Source of the DNA: Ornithinibacillus californiensis
Lineage (GTDB): Bacteria; Bacillota; Bacilli; Bacillales; Amphibacillaceae
Assembly: GCF_001038485.1 (NCBI RefSeq)
Contig: NZ_LDUE01000029.1
Span: forward strand, 1 to 53,669
DNA length: 53,669 nt
Direction: 5' to 3'
Part shown: piece after piece, positions 8,090-17,291 of the stretch
How the letters are laid out: each line of letters begins with the position of its first letter
Position numbering within the stretch: the first letter of the stretch is position 1
Made by a program: the position numbers and the translations under genes
The notes under the pieces: generated by a model
Seen by the model: the letters and a program-made list of their open reading frames with translations, nothing else
What the model was told of the DNA's origin: nothing
Database searches by the model: none

Positions 8090-9658
8090 ATGGAGCAAAC
8101 TGAGCAAACAGCAAAATATATTATGTACACGTATGCACATCAATTAGTTACAGAAAGCGATTTTCAAATCTTATATCTAAACAATAACATGGAAGAGATT
8201 TGGCTGGAAAAGTATGCGGACAAAACATCAAAAATTGTAAGAATCTCAACCATAGGATTCGATTGGAAAAACCACTTAAAAAAAGATATAGCCATTGTAT
8301 TCCAAAAAACTAGTGCCATGCGTAAATTGCTTAAAGGAAAAGATGTAACGGTACATAATGTTTATATTTCCCCACATACACCTATCGATGACTGGGAAAT
8401 TCTTAAAAAACCACTGGTCTTTCAAGAGAAGAACCCCATCCGTATGATGACGTATTATTTATCTGGTGAGGAAGTTTTTCCTGAGCGTAATAGACTAGAG
8501 AAAAATATTCATGTCTCCTTTGTAGATGATTCGGAAACAGTTGCAGTGGATCAAATGGAAGAGACAGTTAATCGGAAAAAGTTAGCACTATACAAATTAA
8601 TGCAGGAGAAAAAGAAAAAAGAAGAAAGTATTCTAAGCTATGGTAAACCAATTGTTACTTATTTATTGATAGTTATAAATGCTATCCTATTCCTACTTCT
8701 AGAATTAAATGGAGGAAGCGAGAACCATACTACATTGATTGAATATGGGGCCAAGTATAATCCACTTATTATCGAAGGTGAATGGTGGAGAATAATAACC
8801 TCTATGTTTTTACATATTGGCTTGATTCATTTTGCTTCCAATATGTTATTTCTTTTCTATTTTGGATCACTGGCCGAAAAAATCTACGGTTCATCACGAT
8901 TCCTTTTTATCTTTCTACTAGCCGGAATTGGTGGTGGAATCACCAGTTTTACATTTGTCACTAACCTATCTGCTGGAGCATCTGGAGCACTATACGGATT
9001 ATTTGGTGCCTTTATATATTTTGGACTATTCCACAAACGAATCTTTTTTCAAACAATAGGCAAGGATATTCTTATCCTACTTGGAATAAATGTCATTTTA
9101 GGGTTTGTGTTGCCTCAATTGGATGTTGCTGCTCATTTTGGCGGTTTAATTGCTGGTTTCGTTGCTGCTGGTATTGTACATTTTCCAAAGAAAAGAAAAA
9201 TGGTAGTGCAGGTTGTTTCCTTAATTGTTTACTTTGTATTAGCAAACGGTCTTTATACATTTGCAATTCAGTATAATAATGCAGATGCAAGTTATCATTT
9301 GATGAACATTGATAGACTCTTACTAGAGGAACGTTATGAAGAAGTTGTAGAGAGTGCCTCAAAAGGATTAGAAGACCCAGATGACATGGAAGCTATCTTA
9401 CTGTTTCAACGTTCTTACGCCTACATCCAGTTAAATGAAATTGAACTAGCTGTCGTAGACTTAGAACAATGCATTCAAGTATTAGAAAATCCAAATGAGC
9501 TTCCTGAAGCTTTTTATAACCTGGCGATACTTTATCATGAATTAGGCGATAGCAAAGCAGAAGCGATGATTAAACAAGCTTATGAATTAAAACCAAGTGA
9601 CAATAACGTTGAAGAGATGTATGAAACTATTACAGGTGAAAAATTAAAAGGTGATTAA
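8090..9658 (+). CDS. gluP: Rhomboid intramembrane serine protease
   Basis: Membrane protease of 522 residues with three parts: a soluble N-terminal domain (1 to about 190), a rhomboid core of about six or seven helices (about 195-390), and C-terminal TPR-like repeats (about 400-515). The catalytic dyad is present: S298 in GASGALYG and H349 in AAHFGG. An HxxxN signature lies in IGLIHFASNMLFLFYFG. Start: ATG 8090 is preceded by AGGGAGGGGAGC; the in-frame ATG 8066 has no ribosome site. In B. subtilis GluP (YqgP) has been linked to membrane protein quality control and magnesium transporter turnover; the target here is not known. Confidence 0.93.
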   Translation: MEQTEQTAKYIMYTYAHQLVTESDFQILYLNNNMEEIWLEKYADKTSKIVRISTIGFDWKNHLKKDIAIVFQKTSAMRKLLKGKDVTVHNVYISPHTPIDDWEILKKPLVFQEKNPIRMMTYYLSGEEVFPERNRLEKNIHVSFVDDSETVAVDQMEETVNRKKLALYKLMQEKKKKEESILSYGKPIVTYLLIVINAILFLLLELNGGSENHTTLIEYGAKYNPLIIEGEWWRIITSMFLHIGLIHFASNMLFLFYFGSLAEKIYGSSRFLFIFLLAGIGGGITSFTFVTNLSAGASGALYGLFGAFIYFGLFHKRIFFQTIGKDILILLGINVILGFVLPQLDVAAHFGGLIAGFVAAGIVHFPKKRKMVVQVVSLIVYFVLANGLYTFAIQYNNADASYHLMNIDRLLLEERYEEVVESASKGLEDPDDMEAILLFQRSYAYIQLNEIELAVVDLEQCIQVLENPNELPEAFYNLAILYHELGDSKAEAMIKQAYELKPSDNNVEEMYETITGEKLKGD

Positions 9659-9686
9659 GTACATTTGTACTAATCACCTAATTTTT
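9649..9686. terminator. Bidirectional terminator between gluP and the next convergent gene
   Basis: The inverted repeat AGGTGATTAAGTAC/GTACTAATCACCT (one bulged A) overlaps both stop regions and is followed by a T run on the plus strand. Confidence 0.75.
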
Positions 9687-10510
9687 TGAATAAGTTTTTC
9701 CTTCTTACCGTTTATCTCGTATATTACAAGAAGTGATTCTCCGTTTTTATCAATTAGAATTAGAGGCATAAAACTGTTGAGATTTTCTTTGGAATCAATA
9801 TTTGGAATAATGTAGTTTTTATATAGACCTTCCCATAGCTGACCGATAACACGGTCTGTATTTTTTTGATTTAAAGTAGGAAGCGGATTCTCCTGGTATC
9901 GATAGAGACTGGTAAGCGGAATACTATAGTAATTATTAATATCTAGGTGAAAGTGAAATAGTAGATCTTGCCAATGTGCCAGTAAATTCTCTTTCATTGA
10001 TTCATCTAATAATAGCTTCGTAATCAGATTGGACTGATTACTATGAAAACCAATAAAGCGTGTGTGTTCTTTAAAAACATAGAGTTGATCGTGGGACATG
10101 TGCTGAATACTATTAATATCTTCATTCGTATGGATTTCTCCGTAATGAAATGTAATAGTCTCCCATTGATGATTCTTATCGGAAGAAAACTTCTCCCTAA
10201 ACTGAATCGTATCTGTATTTTCTCTCCACTGGCTACGCATCCCCATTAGTTTCCCATCTGCAAATAGTAGAGACACATCTTGTCTTAAATACATCGGAGT
10301 CTCCGACTTAGATTTTACATGCCACAGAATCTCATAAGCATTATTGTCATCTGAGGAATATAGTTCTAAGTTGGTTTTAGCTGAATCAAAGCTTGTCCGA
10401 TAATCAATGGGGAAATACGTTATCGTAGGTGTGCTTTTTACTTCTTGTGCGTAATAGATTCCGGCGGTTGTAATCGATATAAACAGTAGGATAATTAATA
10501 ATTTCTTCAT
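9674..10510 (-). CDS. Hypothetical exported or membrane-anchored protein
   Basis: I do not recognise this 278-residue protein. It starts with a signal-like segment (MKK followed by about 16 hydrophobic residues) without a lipobox cysteine, so it is either secreted or held by an uncleaved anchor. The rest looks soluble and folded, with mixed beta and alpha stretches (aromatic-rich YFPIDYRTSF near the start, IPLTSLYRYQENPLP about residue 200). It converges on gluP and is divergent from the spoVAF-like gene. I recall no equivalent between gluP and yqgQ in B. subtilis. Confidence 0.7.
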   Translation of the reverse strand: MKKLLIILLFISITTAGIYYAQEVKSTPTITYFPIDYRTSFDSAKTNLELYSSDDNNAYEILWHVKSKSETPMYLRQDVSLLFADGKLMGMRSQWRENTDTIQFREKFSSDKNHQWETITFHYGEIHTNEDINSIQHMSHDQLYVFKEHTRFIGFHSNQSNLITKLLLDESMKENLLAHWQDLLFHFHLDINNYYSIPLTSLYRYQENPLPTLNQKNTDRVIGQLWEGLYKNYIIPNIDSKENLNSFMPLILIDKNGESLLVIYEINGKKEKLIQKIR

Positions 10511-10643
10511 CTTTTCTCATCCTTACTAGAAATAGTTTATTCATTATATGAAGTCAAATAATAGATTATGAATAAGGAGAGTGAATAGAAATAGTAGACA
10601 TGCAAAAAATAGAGTAATGAATAAATGTTTGCATGGAGGAATT

Positions 10644-12101
10644 ATGGAAAAAGAAAAACAACCTTTATTTTCGACCTATGAACAGAACAACTCCTATATG
10701 CAAGACCGTTTACAAGTGGATAAGAGCTTTGATATCGTCAATTTAGACTTAGAGTATGCAGACAGAAAGATGTCCATGTTTTTTATCGATGGATTTGCTA
10801 AAGATGACATTTTACATTTACTCATGAAATTTTTAGCAAAACTTGAACCCGATGATTTGGAACCAGATGCACTTACTAAATTAATGAAGCGATATATTCC
10901 ATATATTGAATTAGATCAAGTTGATGATCTGAATCAGGCAGCGGACACGGTATTAGGCGGGCCAACTGCTCTAATAGTGGAAGGTATTAATAAGGTTATT
11001 ATTATTGATGCTAGAACGTATCCTGTACGTTCACCTGGAGAGCCGGATTTAGAGAGAGTTGTCAGAGGTTCAAGAGATGGATATGTAGAAACAATTGTTT
11101 TTAATACTGCTCTTACCAGAAGAAGAGTTCGTGATCGTTCATTGCGAATGGAATACATGCAAATTGGTAGAAGATCACTTACTGACATTTGTATATGTTA
11201 TTTAGAGGATATTGCAGATGAGAATAGGGTAAAAGATCTTAAAAGTAAATTGAAAGAAATCGATACAGATGGTTTGCCAATGGCGGAAAAAACAATTGAA
11301 GAGTATATTAGCGGTCGACATTGGAATCCATTTCCGACCGTTCGATATACCGAAAGGCCTGATACAGCGGCTGCACACTTGTATGAAGGACACATATTAC
11401 TGTTTATAGATGGTTCTCCAAGTGTCATGATTACTCCGACAACCTATTGGCATCATCTACAGCATGCGGAAGAATATCGACAAAAGCCAATAGTTGGAGC
11501 GTATTTACGATTTGTACGATTCATTGCAGTATGGTTATCTATTTTTATTTTGCCGTTATATTATTTGTTCTCTGTCAATCCAGAACTCCTGCCTAAGGGG
11601 ATGGAATTCATTGGCCCTAATGAGCTTGGGACCGTTCCAATCTTACTTCAATTTATTATTGCTGAATTAGGTATTGATATTCTACGGATGGCCGCCATTC
11701 ATACGCCAACATCGCTAGCTACAGCGATCGGATTAGTTGCAGCAATCTTAATTGGACAAGTCGCAATTGAGGTAGGTTTATTTTCATATGAAGTTATCTT
11801 ATACCTTGCGATTGCAGCAATTGGAACATATGCAACACCTAGTTACGAAATGAGTCTAGCCAATCGTATGGTTCGCCTCTTCTTATTACTGTCAGCTGCT
11901 GCATTTGGTGTGGAAGGGTATCTGATAGGAACCCTTTTATGGATTTTATATACTGTTCGCATGAAGTCATTTGAGATACCTTACTTTTGGCCAGTTTTAC
12001 CATTTTCATTTCGTGCCTTTCGTGATGTTTTCATTCGCACACCTATACCTCTTAAAAGGAAAAGGCCATCTATTCTACACCCACAAGACCCTGATCGCTG
12101 A
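10644..12101 (+). CDS. spoVAF: GerA-family spore protein, SpoVAF-like
   Basis: Protein of 485 residues: a soluble N-terminal region (about 1-290) with the GerA family blocks DGFAKD, VEGINKVIIIDARTYPVRS and EPDLERVVRGSRDGYVE, then about five transmembrane helices, and a Pro-rich basic tail. The N-terminal region resembles SpoVAF more than the nutrient-receptor A subunits. SpoVAF acts in the inner spore membrane during germination. Start: GGAGGA at 10635-10640 selects ATG 10644 over an in-frame ATG 10581. No other spoVA gene is adjacent, so this copy is outside the usual spoVA operon. Confidence 0.85.
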   Translation: MEKEKQPLFSTYEQNNSYMQDRLQVDKSFDIVNLDLEYADRKMSMFFIDGFAKDDILHLLMKFLAKLEPDDLEPDALTKLMKRYIPYIELDQVDDLNQAADTVLGGPTALIVEGINKVIIIDARTYPVRSPGEPDLERVVRGSRDGYVETIVFNTALTRRRVRDRSLRMEYMQIGRRSLTDICICYLEDIADENRVKDLKSKLKEIDTDGLPMAEKTIEEYISGRHWNPFPTVRYTERPDTAAAHLYEGHILLFIDGSPSVMITPTTYWHHLQHAEEYRQKPIVGAYLRFVRFIAVWLSIFILPLYYLFSVNPELLPKGMEFIGPNELGTVPILLQFIIAELGIDILRMAAIHTPTSLATAIGLVAAILIGQVAIEVGLFSYEVILYLAIAAIGTYATPSYEMSLANRMVRLFLLLSAAAFGVEGYLIGTLLWILYTVRMKSFEIPYFWPVLPFSFRAFRDVFIRTPIPLKRKRPSILHPQDPDR

Positions 12102-12116
12102 GATTTGGGTCTTTTT
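12084..12116 (+). terminator. Terminator overlapping the spoVAF-like stop codon
   Basis: The stem AAGACCC/GGGTCTT is followed by T6. The stop codon (12099-12101) lies in the loop. Confidence 0.75.
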
Positions 12117-12177
12117 TCATGGAGAAAAACTATATCACTTTATAGAAAATTTGGTATAATAAAATTTGGTGATTGAA

Positions 12178-12372
12178 ATGAAAACAGTGTATGATGTTCA
12201 ACAGGTGTTAAAAAAGTTTGGAACCTTTATCTATACAGGTAATCGACTAACTGATTTGGAACTTATGCTAGATGAGATAAAGGAAATGTATAAATTTGGT
12301 CTAATCGATGTGGAAGAGTATCGACTTGCAATCCTTATTCTCCGTCAAGAAATGAACAAGTTAAATTCATAA
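12178..12372 (+). CDS. yqgQ: YqgQ-family small protein
   Basis: Helical protein of 64 residues containing YDVQQVLKKFGTFIYTGNR and a downstream block ELMLDEIKEMYKFGLID, typical of the YqgQ family. It lies 15 bp before glcK, as in B. subtilis, so the two are probably one transcription unit; a TATAAT at 12156-12161 may be its promoter. ATG 12178 is preferred over the in-frame TTG 12166 because GGTGA sits just upstream and family members start near MxTxYDVQQ. The function is unknown. Confidence 0.85.
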   Translation: MKTVYDVQQVLKKFGTFIYTGNRLTDLELMLDEIKEMYKFGLIDVEEYRLAILILRQEMNKLNS

Positions 12373-12387
12373 AAAAGGTGATAAACA

Positions 12388-13353
12388 ATGAATAAAAGTG
12401 TAATCGTTGGAGTAGATATAGGAGGTACTACAGTAAAAATTGGTTTGATCACGATAAGTGGTGAAATTATTCAGAAGTGGGAAATTAAAACAAAAAAATC
12501 CTCAGATGGGACCTCTGTCATTAATGATATTTGGGAATCTGTATTATCGAAAATAACCGAAATATCTATAAGTAAAGAAGATATTCTTGGGATTGGTATC
12601 GGGGCTCCAGGTTTTATAGATGGTGTAAACGGGTATGTTTATGAAGCAGTAAACATTGGATGGAAAGAAATGAAGCTAACGGACTATATGTCTAATAAAA
12701 CCGGTTTACCCGTATTTGTTGAAAATGACGCGAATATAGCTGTGCTAGGAGAGAACTGGTTAGGTGCCGGTCACGGAGCAAGTGATATCATTGCCGTTAC
12801 CCTCGGTACTGGTGTTGGTGGCGGTATTATTGCTGCAGGTTCTATTCTAAATGGAGCTAACGGTACAGCTGGAGAAATAGGTCATATTACAGTTGATCCT
12901 ACAGGTTATTCATGTAATTGTGGTCGTATAGGTTGTCTTGAAACTGTTGCATCAGCAACCGGTATTGCACGCCAAGCGATGAAGGTGATTGAGGGAGAAC
13001 CTAACTCTAAATTAGCTGAAATCTATCAATCTAATAGAGAAATTACGGCAAAGCACGTATTCGAATTAGCAGAGCTAGGGGATGAAGAAAGTAACCGAAT
13101 TATAGTTGCTACCGCAGACACCCTAGGATTAGTTTTAGCAAACTTAGCTGCTACACTTAATCCATCAAAGATTTTAATCGGTGGGGGAGTTTCAAAAGCT
13201 GGGGAAACATTGTTACAACCTATTAAAAATTCCTTTACAAAATATGCGCTCCCACGAACCAGTGAAGTATGTGAAATAAGAATTGCCGAGCTTGGAAATG
13301 ATGCTGGAATCATTGGTGCTGCTTATTTAGTCAAGGAAAAAATGAACCTATAA
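12388..13353 (+). CDS. glcK: ROK-family glucokinase
   Basis: Phosphorylates glucose with ATP to glucose 6-phosphate in the cytoplasm; 321 residues, normal length. The ATP phosphate-binding motif DIGGTTVKIG is at about residues 10-19. The glucose and catalytic block ENDANIAVLGE contains the catalytic Asp. The ROK zinc motif CNCGRIGCLET and GEIGHITVDP follow. AAAAAGGTGAT supports ATG 12388. The pairing with yqgQ matches B. subtilis. Confidence 0.95.
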   Translation: MNKSVIVGVDIGGTTVKIGLITISGEIIQKWEIKTKKSSDGTSVINDIWESVLSKITEISISKEDILGIGIGAPGFIDGVNGYVYEAVNIGWKEMKLTDYMSNKTGLPVFVENDANIAVLGENWLGAGHGASDIIAVTLGTGVGGGIIAAGSILNGANGTAGEIGHITVDPTGYSCNCGRIGCLETVASATGIARQAMKVIEGEPNSKLAEIYQSNREITAKHVFELAELGDEESNRIIVATADTLGLVLANLAATLNPSKILIGGGVSKAGETLLQPIKNSFTKYALPRTSEVCEIRIAELGNDAGIIGAAYLVKEKMNL

Positions 13354-13508
13354 ATTTTATTTCTCCTAAAAAATGTCATGATTTTGAAACCTTTTTGTGT
13401 TTTAAATCGTCTTATTGGATAGTATGTTTTTCAAGGGTTACATTTGTGCCGTTACAGTATGCACAAGTAATCATATATTAAAGCAACAGTTTCTTAGGAG
13501 GAAATGTT

Positions 13509-15389
13509 ATGAATATTAAAGGAATAAAGCTTCCTTTATATGTAATAGCTACGCTAATATTTGGAATTAAGACCTATATTGTATATCGTTTTCTATTTAG
13601 TCTTGAATTGGAAAATACGGTGCAGGAGTTCATCCTCTTTATCAATCCATTCGTCTCGGCTTTTTTAATATTTGCACTGAGTGTGTGGATTAAGAAACCC
13701 GAAAGACAAATGAAATATTTACGGTATATGGCTTTATTTGGAACGTTAGTGATTTTTGCGAATCTAGTATTCTATCGGTCGTTCTCAGATTTTATTACCA
13801 TACCTCAGTTAATGCAAGGTGGAAATGCTGGAGATTTAGGGTCTAGTATCCTATCCCTAATAAAATTTTACGATATTTTACTATTTGCTGATGTTATAGC
13901 TATTTGGTATTTAAGTAAAAAACAACAAGAAAATAGCGTTACGAGTTACCCAAGGAGTGGGAAGGTTTTTGCTTTAGCTCTATCGTTAGCCCTAATGGTA
14001 GGAAACTTCTTCTTAGCTGAAATGGAAAGACCACAATTATTTACACGTGCATTTGATCGAGAATACCTTGTTAAGTATATTGGGTTATTTAACTACCATG
14101 TGTATGATGCTGTTCTTCACTCTAAGGTAAAAACTCAGCATGTATTTGCGGATGGCAGCGAATTACCTGGTATTAAAGAATATGTTGATACAGTTATTGA
14201 ACTGGATGGGAAATCAGACTTATTTGGAGTAGCGGAAGGTAAAAATGTTATATTTATTTCTGCTGAATCTATTCAAAGCTTTGTTATTAACAATACAGTC
14301 AACGGACAGGAGATAACGCCTTTTTTAAATAGCTTAGTAGAAGATGAGGATACGTATTATTTCGAAAACTTCTATCATCAAACCGAACAAGGCAAAACAT
14401 CAGATTCTGAGTTTTTAACAGAGAACTCGTTATATCCTTTACCAAGAGGTGCGGTATTTTATACACATGCCCAAAACGATTACCATGCGCTTCCTGAAAT
14501 GTTAGGAGAAAAAGGATATTATACTACAGTATTTCATGCGAATAATGATAGCTTCTATAATCGAGACCAGATGTATCCAAACCTAGGTTTTGATTACTTT
14601 TATGACGTAGAGGCATATGAGGTAAATGAGAATAATAGTATTGGTTGGGGCTTAAAGGATAAACCATTCTTTGAGCAGTCCATGAAATATTTACAAACAT
14701 TAGAAGAACCTTTCTATGCTAAGTTTATTACGTTAACTAACCATTTTCCTTTTGAGTTAGATGAGCAGGATAAATCAATTGATCGTTATGATTCAAATTC
14801 TAATACATTAAATAACTTCTTCCCGACTGTTAGATATATGGACGAATCTATTGAAGAGTTTTTTACACTATTAAAAAATTCTGGAATGTACGAAGACTCT
14901 ATTATCATTATTATGGGTGACCATTATGGAATTAGTTCTAACCACAATAAAGCGATGAGTCAATATCTAGAAAAGGAAGAAATAACTCCGTATGATCATG
15001 TACAGTTACAACGAGTACCGTTGTTTATTCATATACCTGGACATGGAAAAGGTGAAGTTAAATCAACTATCTCCGGTCAAATCGATATGAAGCCAACGAT
15101 ACTTAATCTGTTGGGAATCGAATATGATAATGACATTTACTTTGGAAATGACATATTTAATTCTAATAGGAAAGATTATATCGCACTTCGAAATGGTGAC
15201 TATATAACAGAGGATTACATTTATACGAATGATAGCTGTTATGACTTTAGCAGTGGAGAGCTTTTGGAAGAGGTAGATGCAGAAGCCTGTATGTCATTGA
15301 ATGAGACTGTTAAGGAAGAACTTACTCATTCAGATGATATTATCTATGGTGATCTATTCCGATTTGTTAATTTCAAGGATGAAGAATAG
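13509..15389 (+). CDS. yqgS: Lipoteichoic acid synthase family protein, YqgS-like
   Basis: Polyglycerol phosphate transferase of the LtaS family, 626 residues. Five N-terminal membrane helices (within about 1-190) are followed by an extracellular sulfatase-like domain (about 230-580). The catalytic threonine is T297 in EQGKTSDSEF. Metal-site residues are seen at SAESIQ, MGDHYGIS and TNHFPF. Position between glcK and yqgX equals B. subtilis yqgS, a minor LtaS paralogue. Whether it is a full synthase or a primase-type enzyme cannot be read from the sequence. TTAGGAGG supports ATG 13509. A Cys pair near the C-terminus (DSCYD, EACMS) could form a disulfide outside the cell. Confidence 0.92.
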   Translation: MNIKGIKLPLYVIATLIFGIKTYIVYRFLFSLELENTVQEFILFINPFVSAFLIFALSVWIKKPERQMKYLRYMALFGTLVIFANLVFYRSFSDFITIPQLMQGGNAGDLGSSILSLIKFYDILLFADVIAIWYLSKKQQENSVTSYPRSGKVFALALSLALMVGNFFLAEMERPQLFTRAFDREYLVKYIGLFNYHVYDAVLHSKVKTQHVFADGSELPGIKEYVDTVIELDGKSDLFGVAEGKNVIFISAESIQSFVINNTVNGQEITPFLNSLVEDEDTYYFENFYHQTEQGKTSDSEFLTENSLYPLPRGAVFYTHAQNDYHALPEMLGEKGYYTTVFHANNDSFYNRDQMYPNLGFDYFYDVEAYEVNENNSIGWGLKDKPFFEQSMKYLQTLEEPFYAKFITLTNHFPFELDEQDKSIDRYDSNSNTLNNFFPTVRYMDESIEEFFTLLKNSGMYEDSIIIIMGDHYGISSNHNKAMSQYLEKEEITPYDHVQLQRVPLFIHIPGHGKGEVKSTISGQIDMKPTILNLLGIEYDNDIYFGNDIFNSNRKDYIALRNGDYITEDYIYTNDSCYDFSSGELLEEVDAEACMSLNETVKEELTHSDDIIYGDLFRFVNFKDEE

Positions 15390-15470
15390 GCAAGTCTACT
15401 TTGGAGAGAGTAGTTCGTTTTAGTCTAGTCGTTGGTATTGCCAGAAAGCAAATAGAAATAAAGACAAATA

Positions 15471-15497
15471 AAAAAAGCTGCCGAAGCAGCTTTTTTT
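15471..15497. terminator. Bidirectional terminator
   Basis: The stem AAAAAAGCTGC with loop CGAA pairs with GCAGCTTTTTT, between yqgS and the convergent yqgW-like gene. Confidence 0.85.
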
Positions 15498-15498
15498 A

Positions 15499-15681
15499 TT
15501 ATAGAGAATCTTTTAATACGGAAATAATAGTACTTATTGAGAAAAATCCAAAAGCAAGAGCAGTAAGTACAGAGAATCCTAGTGCTAAAAAGTTTCGGTA
15601 TTTTAGCTGACGAATAACAGATACTATTGCCACGATTGCTACAACTAAAAAGATGATACCTAATACTATATGTGGTGACAT
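15499..15681 (-). CDS. yqgW: Small membrane protein, YqgW-like (DUF2759)
   Basis: Protein of 60 residues with two transmembrane helices (about 4-24 and 31-53) joined by a short basic loop RQLKYRN. Size, topology and position between the LtaS-family gene and yqgX fit the small bacillar membrane family that I recall as DUF2759. AAGGAGGT lies 8-15 bases upstream on the minus strand, supporting this start. The function is unknown. Confidence 0.75.
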   Translation of the reverse strand: MSPHIVLGIIFLVVAIVAIVSVIRQLKYRNFLALGFSVLTALAFGFFSISTIISVLKDSL

Positions 15682-15855
15682 TGTAACTATTTACCTCCTT
15701 AAGAATGCTGAAATTCTTTGTTTGTCTAATAAAATCATTTATATTAATATGTATCATACTACCACATTTATTCTAGTATAAATTTTTAGTTTTGTCGAGG
15801 ATATCACTAAATATTTCTAATTTCTTCACATTCTTAGGAAGAAGGGGGTATACGT

Positions 15856-16482
15856 ATGAACATCAAACAATTTTCATTAGGACCATTAGGGACAAATTGT
15901 TACATAATATATAAAGAGAACAAGGCCATTATTATTGATCCTGGTGGTGAAGCTAATAAAGTTATACAATGGCTATCACTAGAAAAAATTGAACCCATTG
16001 CCATTTTATTAACTCATGCACATTTTGACCACATCGGTGCAGTGGATGAATTGCGTCATCATTATCATATTAAGGTTTACATGCACCGTGAGGAAGCCAG
16101 CTGGTTAATGGATCCAAGTCTTAATCGGTCTACATTTTTCATTGGGGCCGAAACCAAAACAGACGCACCAGATTATTTATTGGAAACAGGAGGGTTTTCG
16201 CTAGGGCCGTTTGACTTTGAAGTAATATATACTCCAGGTCATTCTCCAGGGAGTATAAGTTTTCTAGTAAAAGAGGAACATATCATCTTCAGTGGTGATG
16301 TATTATTTTATCGAGGGATTGGTAGAACGGATTTACCTGGAGGAGATTATGCTATTATAACTGATTCTATCCAAAACAAACTTTATAAACTGGAAGATGA
16401 AACGGTAGTTTATCCTGGGCATGGGCCAAAGACAGTAATCGGGGAAGAGAAGCTTCATAATCCGTTCGTTTCAGAAAAATAA
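15856..16482 (+). CDS. yqgX: Metallo-beta-lactamase-fold hydrolase, YqgX-like
   Basis: Hydrolase of the glyoxalase II-like MBL group, 208 residues. The metal-binding motif THAHFDHIGA (about residues 53-62), then TPGHSPGS, FSGDVLF and VYPGHGPKT give the full binuclear site. Candidate substrates are thioesters such as S-lactoyl-bacillithiol; the name glyoxalase II would go beyond what is visible. GGAAGAAGGGGGT precedes ATG 15856. Synteny with B. subtilis yqgX holds on both sides. Confidence 0.9.
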   Translation: MNIKQFSLGPLGTNCYIIYKENKAIIIDPGGEANKVIQWLSLEKIEPIAILLTHAHFDHIGAVDELRHHYHIKVYMHREEASWLMDPSLNRSTFFIGAETKTDAPDYLLETGGFSLGPFDFEVIYTPGHSPGSISFLVKEEHIIFSGDVLFYRGIGRTDLPGGDYAIITDSIQNKLYKLEDETVVYPGHGPKTVIGEEKLHNPFVSEK

Positions 16483-16485
16483 GCA

Positions 16486-16535
16486 AAACAAAAACCCTGC
16501 AGTTGAAAAGTATGTAAGCAGGGTTTTTGTTTTTT
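16486..16535. terminator. Bidirectional terminator between yqgX and yqgY
   Basis: A 15-bp stem AAACAAAAACCCTGC/GCAGGGTTTTTGTTT has A and T flanks on both sides. Confidence 0.85.
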
Positions 16536-16776
16536 AATGCCCGAATCCAGGCACTAAGATAAATTCTGAATACCAAGTAAAACCTATCATGAAAACAGTA
16601 CAATAAGCTCCGAACAAGTACATGTACATACGCTCAGATAATTTTAAGTAACTTACTGTTAGGAAAAATACCGTTTGAACTAGGAATAGTAATGCGGTGT
16701 TAGTCATTCCACCAACATAAAACATTACAGTAAAAATACCAGTCCAAAAGGCAAGGACTCGAAACATTCTGTCCAT
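16534..16776 (-). CDS. yqgY: Small membrane protein, YqgY-like (DUF2626)
   Basis: Protein of 80 residues with about three hydrophobic helices and short polar turns; signature stretches are MDRMFRVLAFWTGIF and YLKLSERMYMYLFGAYC. It matches in size, topology and place the bacillar family I recall as DUF2626 (B. subtilis YqgY). Its stop codon overlaps the shared terminator. AGGAGGGGAAAGG lies directly upstream on the minus strand. The function is unknown. Confidence 0.8.
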   Translation of the reverse strand: MDRMFRVLAFWTGIFTVMFYVGGMTNTALLFLVQTVFFLTVSYLKLSERMYMYLFGAYCTVFMIGFTWYSEFILVPGFGH

Positions 16777-16916
16777 CCTTTCCCCTCCTTTTTGGTGACG
16801 TCATCATTGTTATTATATACAAGTAGACGAATATTGTAAATGAAACATATTATTAGTTTGAAATTTGTTAACAATTGGCTTCATTTTTTTAGAAAAATAG
16901 TTAAGTAAAGTAAAGA

Positions 16917-17291
16917 CTACTCATCTGAATATACCTTCATTGACTTTTGAAAGGAACCTTTATAGTTCCGGTGAGTCTGTATATTGATAGTTAAATGAAG
17001 GAAATCTTCCATTAGGGTTGGATGTACTACAACTTTTCCGTTTGGGAATTGGTACTCGGTGTTTTCCTCAACTATAGTATTAGAAAGGTAATCATTTTTA
17101 TACGATGTATAACCCATTTGGTACAATGTTTGTGCATTTACTTGCTCGATTAAGCTGCTCGTTATTTTCAAATCATGTTGATAGGCGGTTAAATTAGATG
17201 TGAAATTAATTAAGACAAATGCTGTTAAGAATAGAACAGAGGGGAGGATTATACCTGTTTCACTAGTCATAAAACGCAATAACTTTTTCAT
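16917..17291 (-). CDS. comGG: Competence pseudopilus protein ComGG
   Basis: Last gene of the comG operon, 124 residues. It has one hydrophobic N-terminal helix (about 13-33, GIILPSVLFLTAFVLINF) but no classical G-F prepilin cleavage motif, as in known ComGG. The remaining part is polar. It overlaps comGF by 29 bp; GAAGGAGAG precedes ATG 17291. ComGG is a minor pseudopilin needed for assembly of the DNA-uptake pseudopilus. The assignment rests largely on position and topology because the family diverges quickly. Confidence 0.8.
   Translation of the reverse strand: MKKLLRFMTSETGIILPSVLFLTAFVLINFTSNLTAYQHDLKITSSLIEQVNAQTLYQMGYTSYKNDYLSNTIVEENTEYQFPNGKVVVHPTLMEDFLHLTINIQTHRNYKGSFQKSMKVYSDE

Noticed and set aside
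10561-10643. Sigma-G promoter before the spoVAF-like gene
   Set aside because: TGAATA hexamers occur, but no CATnnTA-like -10 lies at the right distance.
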